Of a DNA stretch of 14,288 bases, positions 11,924-14,288 are shown piece by piece. The stretch comes from GCA-2737125 sp044336815. Lineage in GTDB: Bacteria; Actinomycetota; Actinomycetes; S36-B12. The notes below the pieces were generated by a model. The model searched no databases, was not told the DNA's origin, and worked only from the letters and a program-made list of their open reading frames with translations. A program made the position numbers and the translations under genes. The stretch lies in the NCBI GenBank assembly GCA_044336815.1, contig JBIIOU010000039.1:1-14288 (forward strand), read 5' to 3'. The first letter of the stretch is position 1. Each line of letters begins with the position of its first letter.

Positions 11924-14288
11924 GTGGGTGTGCTGGACAAAATCCTTCGTGTTGGTGAAGGCAAGACCCTGAGGCGGCTCGTTGCTATTGCTGCCGCGGT
12001 CAATGCGATCGAGGATGAATTTGTCTCCTTGACCGATGCCGAACTTCGGGCGCTAACCGAGGAGTTCAAGAAGCGCTATCAGGGCGGTGAGTCACTAGAT
12101 GACTTACTGCCAGAGGCTTTCGCAACGGTGCGCGAAGCCGCCCGGCGCACGCTGGGCCAGCGCCACTACGACGTACAGATCATGGGTGGCGCTGCACTGC
12201 ACATGGGCAATATCGCCGAGATGCGCACCGGCGAAGGCAAGACCTTGGTTTCGACTTTGCCCGCTTACCTAAATGCACTCTCCGGCAAGGGGGTGCACGT
12301 TGTCACGGTTAACGATTACCTCGCCGAGCGAGATGGTGAGTGGATGGGGCGCGTGCACCGCTTCCTTGGCCTTGAGGTCGGCACAATTTTGTCAAACATG
12401 ACTCCGGCGGAACGGCGCCTTGCTTATGCGGCTGATATCACCTACGGCACTAATAACGAATTCGGATTCGACTATTTGCGCGACAACATGGCGTGGTCGA
12501 GCGAGGAGTTAGTGCAGCGTGGTCACAACTTCGCGGTTGTCGATGAGGTTGACTCCATTCTTATTGACGAGGCTCGTACCCCATTGATCATCAGCGGCCC
12601 GGCCGACCAAGCAAATAGCTGGTACGCAGAGTTCGCGCGGATGGTAAAGCTACTCAATCGCGATGAAGATTATGAAGTAGACGAGAAGAAGAAGACAATC
12701 GGTGTTCTTGAGTCAGCAATCGACAAGATTGAAGACCAAATAGGTATCGATAATCTTTATGACACGGTCAACACGCCACTCGTTGGATTCTTGAATAACG
12801 CAATACGTGCCAAGGATCTGTTCAAGAAGGATCGCGATTACGTGGTTATCGACGGTGAGGTTCTCATCGTTGATGAACACACTGGACGCATCCTGGCCGG
12901 GCGTCGTTATAACGAGGGCCTGCATCAATCACTTGAAGCAAAAGAGGGTGTGGAGATCAAGGCCGAGAACCAAACTCTCGCAACCGTGACTTTGCAGAAC
13001 TTCTTCCGGCTCTACACCCGTCTATCGGGCATGACCGGCACCGCAATGACCGAAGCTAATGAGTTCTCGACCATCTACAACCTCGGGGTGGTGCCAATCC
13101 CGACGAATCGTCCGATGGTTCGTCTCGACAAAGCTGACGTGGTGTTTCGCACCGGTGAAGCCAAGCTCGATGCTGTTATCGCAGACATTGTCGAGCGCCA
13201 CGAGCAGGGCCAGCCAATTTTGGTGGGCACCACCAGTGTCGAAAAATCAGAGGATTTATCGAAGCTCCTGAAGCAAAATGGGGTTCCGCACGAAGTTCTC
13301 AACGCGAAGCACCACCACCGCGAAGCTGCAATCGTTGCTCAGGCTGGCCGGCGCGGCGCGGTCACTGTCGCCACCAACATGGCTGGCCGCGGTACCGACA
13401 TCATGTTGGGCGGTAACCCGGAGTTCATGGCGGCAGCGGCCCTTACCCAGCAGGGGCTATCGCCTGCCCTCGATCCGGAGGCTTACGAAAGTGCCTGGCC
13501 CGCGGCTATTGAGCAAGCGCAAGGTGCGGTTAAAGCCGAGCATGACGAAGTGGTGGCCCTCGGTGGCCTATATGTGCTCGCGACTGAGCGCCACGAGTCG
13601 CGTCGTATTGATAATCAGCTGCGCGGGCGCTCTGGCCGCCAAGGTGACCCTGGTGAATCCCAGTTCTATCTTTCACTGCAGGACGACCTCATGCGGTTAT
13701 TCAAAGCCGACATGGTCGACGCATTCCTGCGCCGATTCAACGTGCCCGATGATGTGCCTATTGAGGCCAAGATGGTCACCAACGCCATCAGGTCTGCACA
13801 GTCGCAGGTGGAGGCGCAAAACTTTGAAATCCGCAAGGATGTCTTGAAGTACGACGACGTGCTAAATCGCCAGCGATTGGTTATCTATGACGAGCGTCGC
13901 CGGGTACTCGAAGGTGAAGATATCGAAGAGCAGGTGCGCGACTTCATTAGCGACACCGTGGAGGGTTACGTGCGTGCGGCAACAGCTGACGGATATCCCG
14001 AGGACTGGGATCTTGATCAACTGTGGACTGCGCTCAAGCAGCTCTACCCGGTTGAGGCCACGATCACCGAACTTGAGCAGGCATCAGGTGGTGACCGATC
14101 CGGGCTAAGCCAGGATTACTTGGCGGCCGAACTCAAAGACGATGCCCAGCACGCCTATGACATCCGTGAGGAAAGCCTCGGCGACGAAGTCGCCCGTGAG
14201 CTTGAGCGGCGAGTTATTTTGTCAGTGCTTGACCGCAAATGGCGCGAGCATCTGTATGAGATGGATTATCTCCGCGATGGCATTGGCC
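11924..14288 (+). CDS. secA: Protein translocase ATPase SecA (SecA1), 3' end outside window
   Basis: The frame is open from the GTG at 11924 to the window end, giving 788 complete codons; the C-terminal tail is missing. SecA is the essential ATPase that drives unfolded preproteins through SecYEG. The N-terminus (VLDKILRVGEGKTLRRL) is typical of actinobacterial SecA1. Motifs seen: Walker A MRTGEGKT at 100-107, DEVDSILIDEARTPL starting at Asp207 with the DEVD Walker B, NMAGRGTDIMLGGNP from Asn485, and the arginine-finger region LRGRSGRQGDPGES from Leu566; the helical scaffold LDRKWREHLYEMDYL is just reached at the edge. GAAAGG at 11909-11914, nine bases before the GTG, supports this start over the in-frame GTG at 11930. 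It is transcribed away from comF. Confidence 0.97.
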   Translation, partial: MGVLDKILRVGEGKTLRRLVAIAAAVNAIEDEFVSLTDAELRALTEEFKKRYQGGESLDDLLPEAFATVREAARRTLGQRHYDVQIMGGAALHMGNIAEMRTGEGKTLVSTLPAYLNALSGKGVHVVTVNDYLAERDGEWMGRVHRFLGLEVGTILSNMTPAERRLAYAADITYGTNNEFGFDYLRDNMAWSSEELVQRGHNFAVVDEVDSILIDEARTPLIISGPADQANSWYAEFARMVKLLNRDEDYEVDEKKKTIGVLESAIDKIEDQIGIDNLYDTVNTPLVGFLNNAIRAKDLFKKDRDYVVIDGEVLIVDEHTGRILAGRRYNEGLHQSLEAKEGVEIKAENQTLATVTLQNFFRLYTRLSGMTGTAMTEANEFSTIYNLGVVPIPTNRPMVRLDKADVVFRTGEAKLDAVIADIVERHEQGQPILVGTTSVEKSEDLSKLLKQNGVPHEVLNAKHHHREAAIVAQAGRRGAVTVATNMAGRGTDIMLGGNPEFMAAAALTQQGLSPALDPEAYESAWPAAIEQAQGAVKAEHDEVVALGGLYVLATERHESRRIDNQLRGRSGRQGDPGESQFYLSLQDDLMRLFKADMVDAFLRRFNVPDDVPIEAKMVTNAIRSAQSQVEAQNFEIRKDVLKYDDVLNRQRLVIYDERRRVLEGEDIEEQVRDFISDTVEGYVRAATADGYPEDWDLDQLWTALKQLYPVEATITELEQASGGDRSGLSQDYLAAELKDDAQHAYDIREESLGDEVARELERRVILSVLDRKWREHLYEMDYLRDGIG

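Noticed and set aside
13278..13847. 189-residue open frame on the plus strand
   Set aside because: It is an out-of-frame shadow within secA, whose own frame is continuous with all motifs intact.
1..14288. Defence system, prophage, transposon, CRISPR array or tRNA genes
   Set aside because: No such signature was seen. The window is core chromosomal sequence with conserved gene families and even composition.

Overview
The window comes from the chromosome of an actinobacterium (Actinomycetota). The evidence is the MtrA-MtrB-LpqB cell-envelope signalling cluster, a DUF3499 protein, an actinobacterial-type small Trm112-like protein between the mannose genes, and a gene order that I recall, without a search, from Mycobacterium and Streptomyces (manB, manA, ahcY, mtrA, mtrB, lpqB, comF, secA). 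Base composition looks moderately GC-rich by eye, roughly the mid to upper 50s percent. Genes are tightly packed with no gene-free stretch above 200 bases, which would suit a fairly compact genome. I cannot name the genus. There are no rRNA, tRNA, mobile-element or CRISPR signals.

Layout. 2-364 is the 3' end of a gene open at the window edge, probably the secreted DUF5719-type protein often found beside DUF3499. 440-856 is a DUF3499 protein with a probable zinc site. 898-4521 is a co-directional run: phosphomannomutase/phosphoglucomutase (manB), a Trm112-like zinc-ribbon protein, type I mannose-6-phosphate isomerase (manA) and a cation diffusion facilitator. The first two overlap by 4 bases and the rest are separated by 2 and 11 bases. 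4662-6119 is S-adenosylhomocysteine hydrolase (ahcY), preceded by a 140-base leader with striking complementary segments. 6189-10994 is a second run: a CPBP-type intramembrane metalloprotease, mtrA, mtrB and lpqB, again almost without gaps. comF follows on the minus strand, converging on lpqB with one base between the two stop codons. secA (SecA1) starts at 11924 and runs off the right edge.

How the genes fit together. manB and manA interconvert fructose-6-P, mannose-6-P and mannose-1-P for GDP-mannose and mannosylated envelope glycans. AhcY removes the S-adenosylhomocysteine made by methyltransferases; a Trm112-like protein nearby may relate to methylation, but in bacteria that is only a suggestion. 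MtrB senses envelope state, LpqB modulates it at the outer face of the membrane, MtrA is the DNA-binding output, and the adjoining intramembrane protease may be a local addition to this pathway. SecA exports proteins to the same envelope.

Most worth checking: the ahcY leader, in which several mutually exclusive helices can form and one covers the ribosome binding site; a repeated pattern of TANNNT followed by exactly six bases and the start codon at three genes, which suggests leaderless transcripts; a 10-bp inverted repeat around the promoter of the CPBP-mtrAB-lpqB run; and the flipped comF with no hpf gene before secA.
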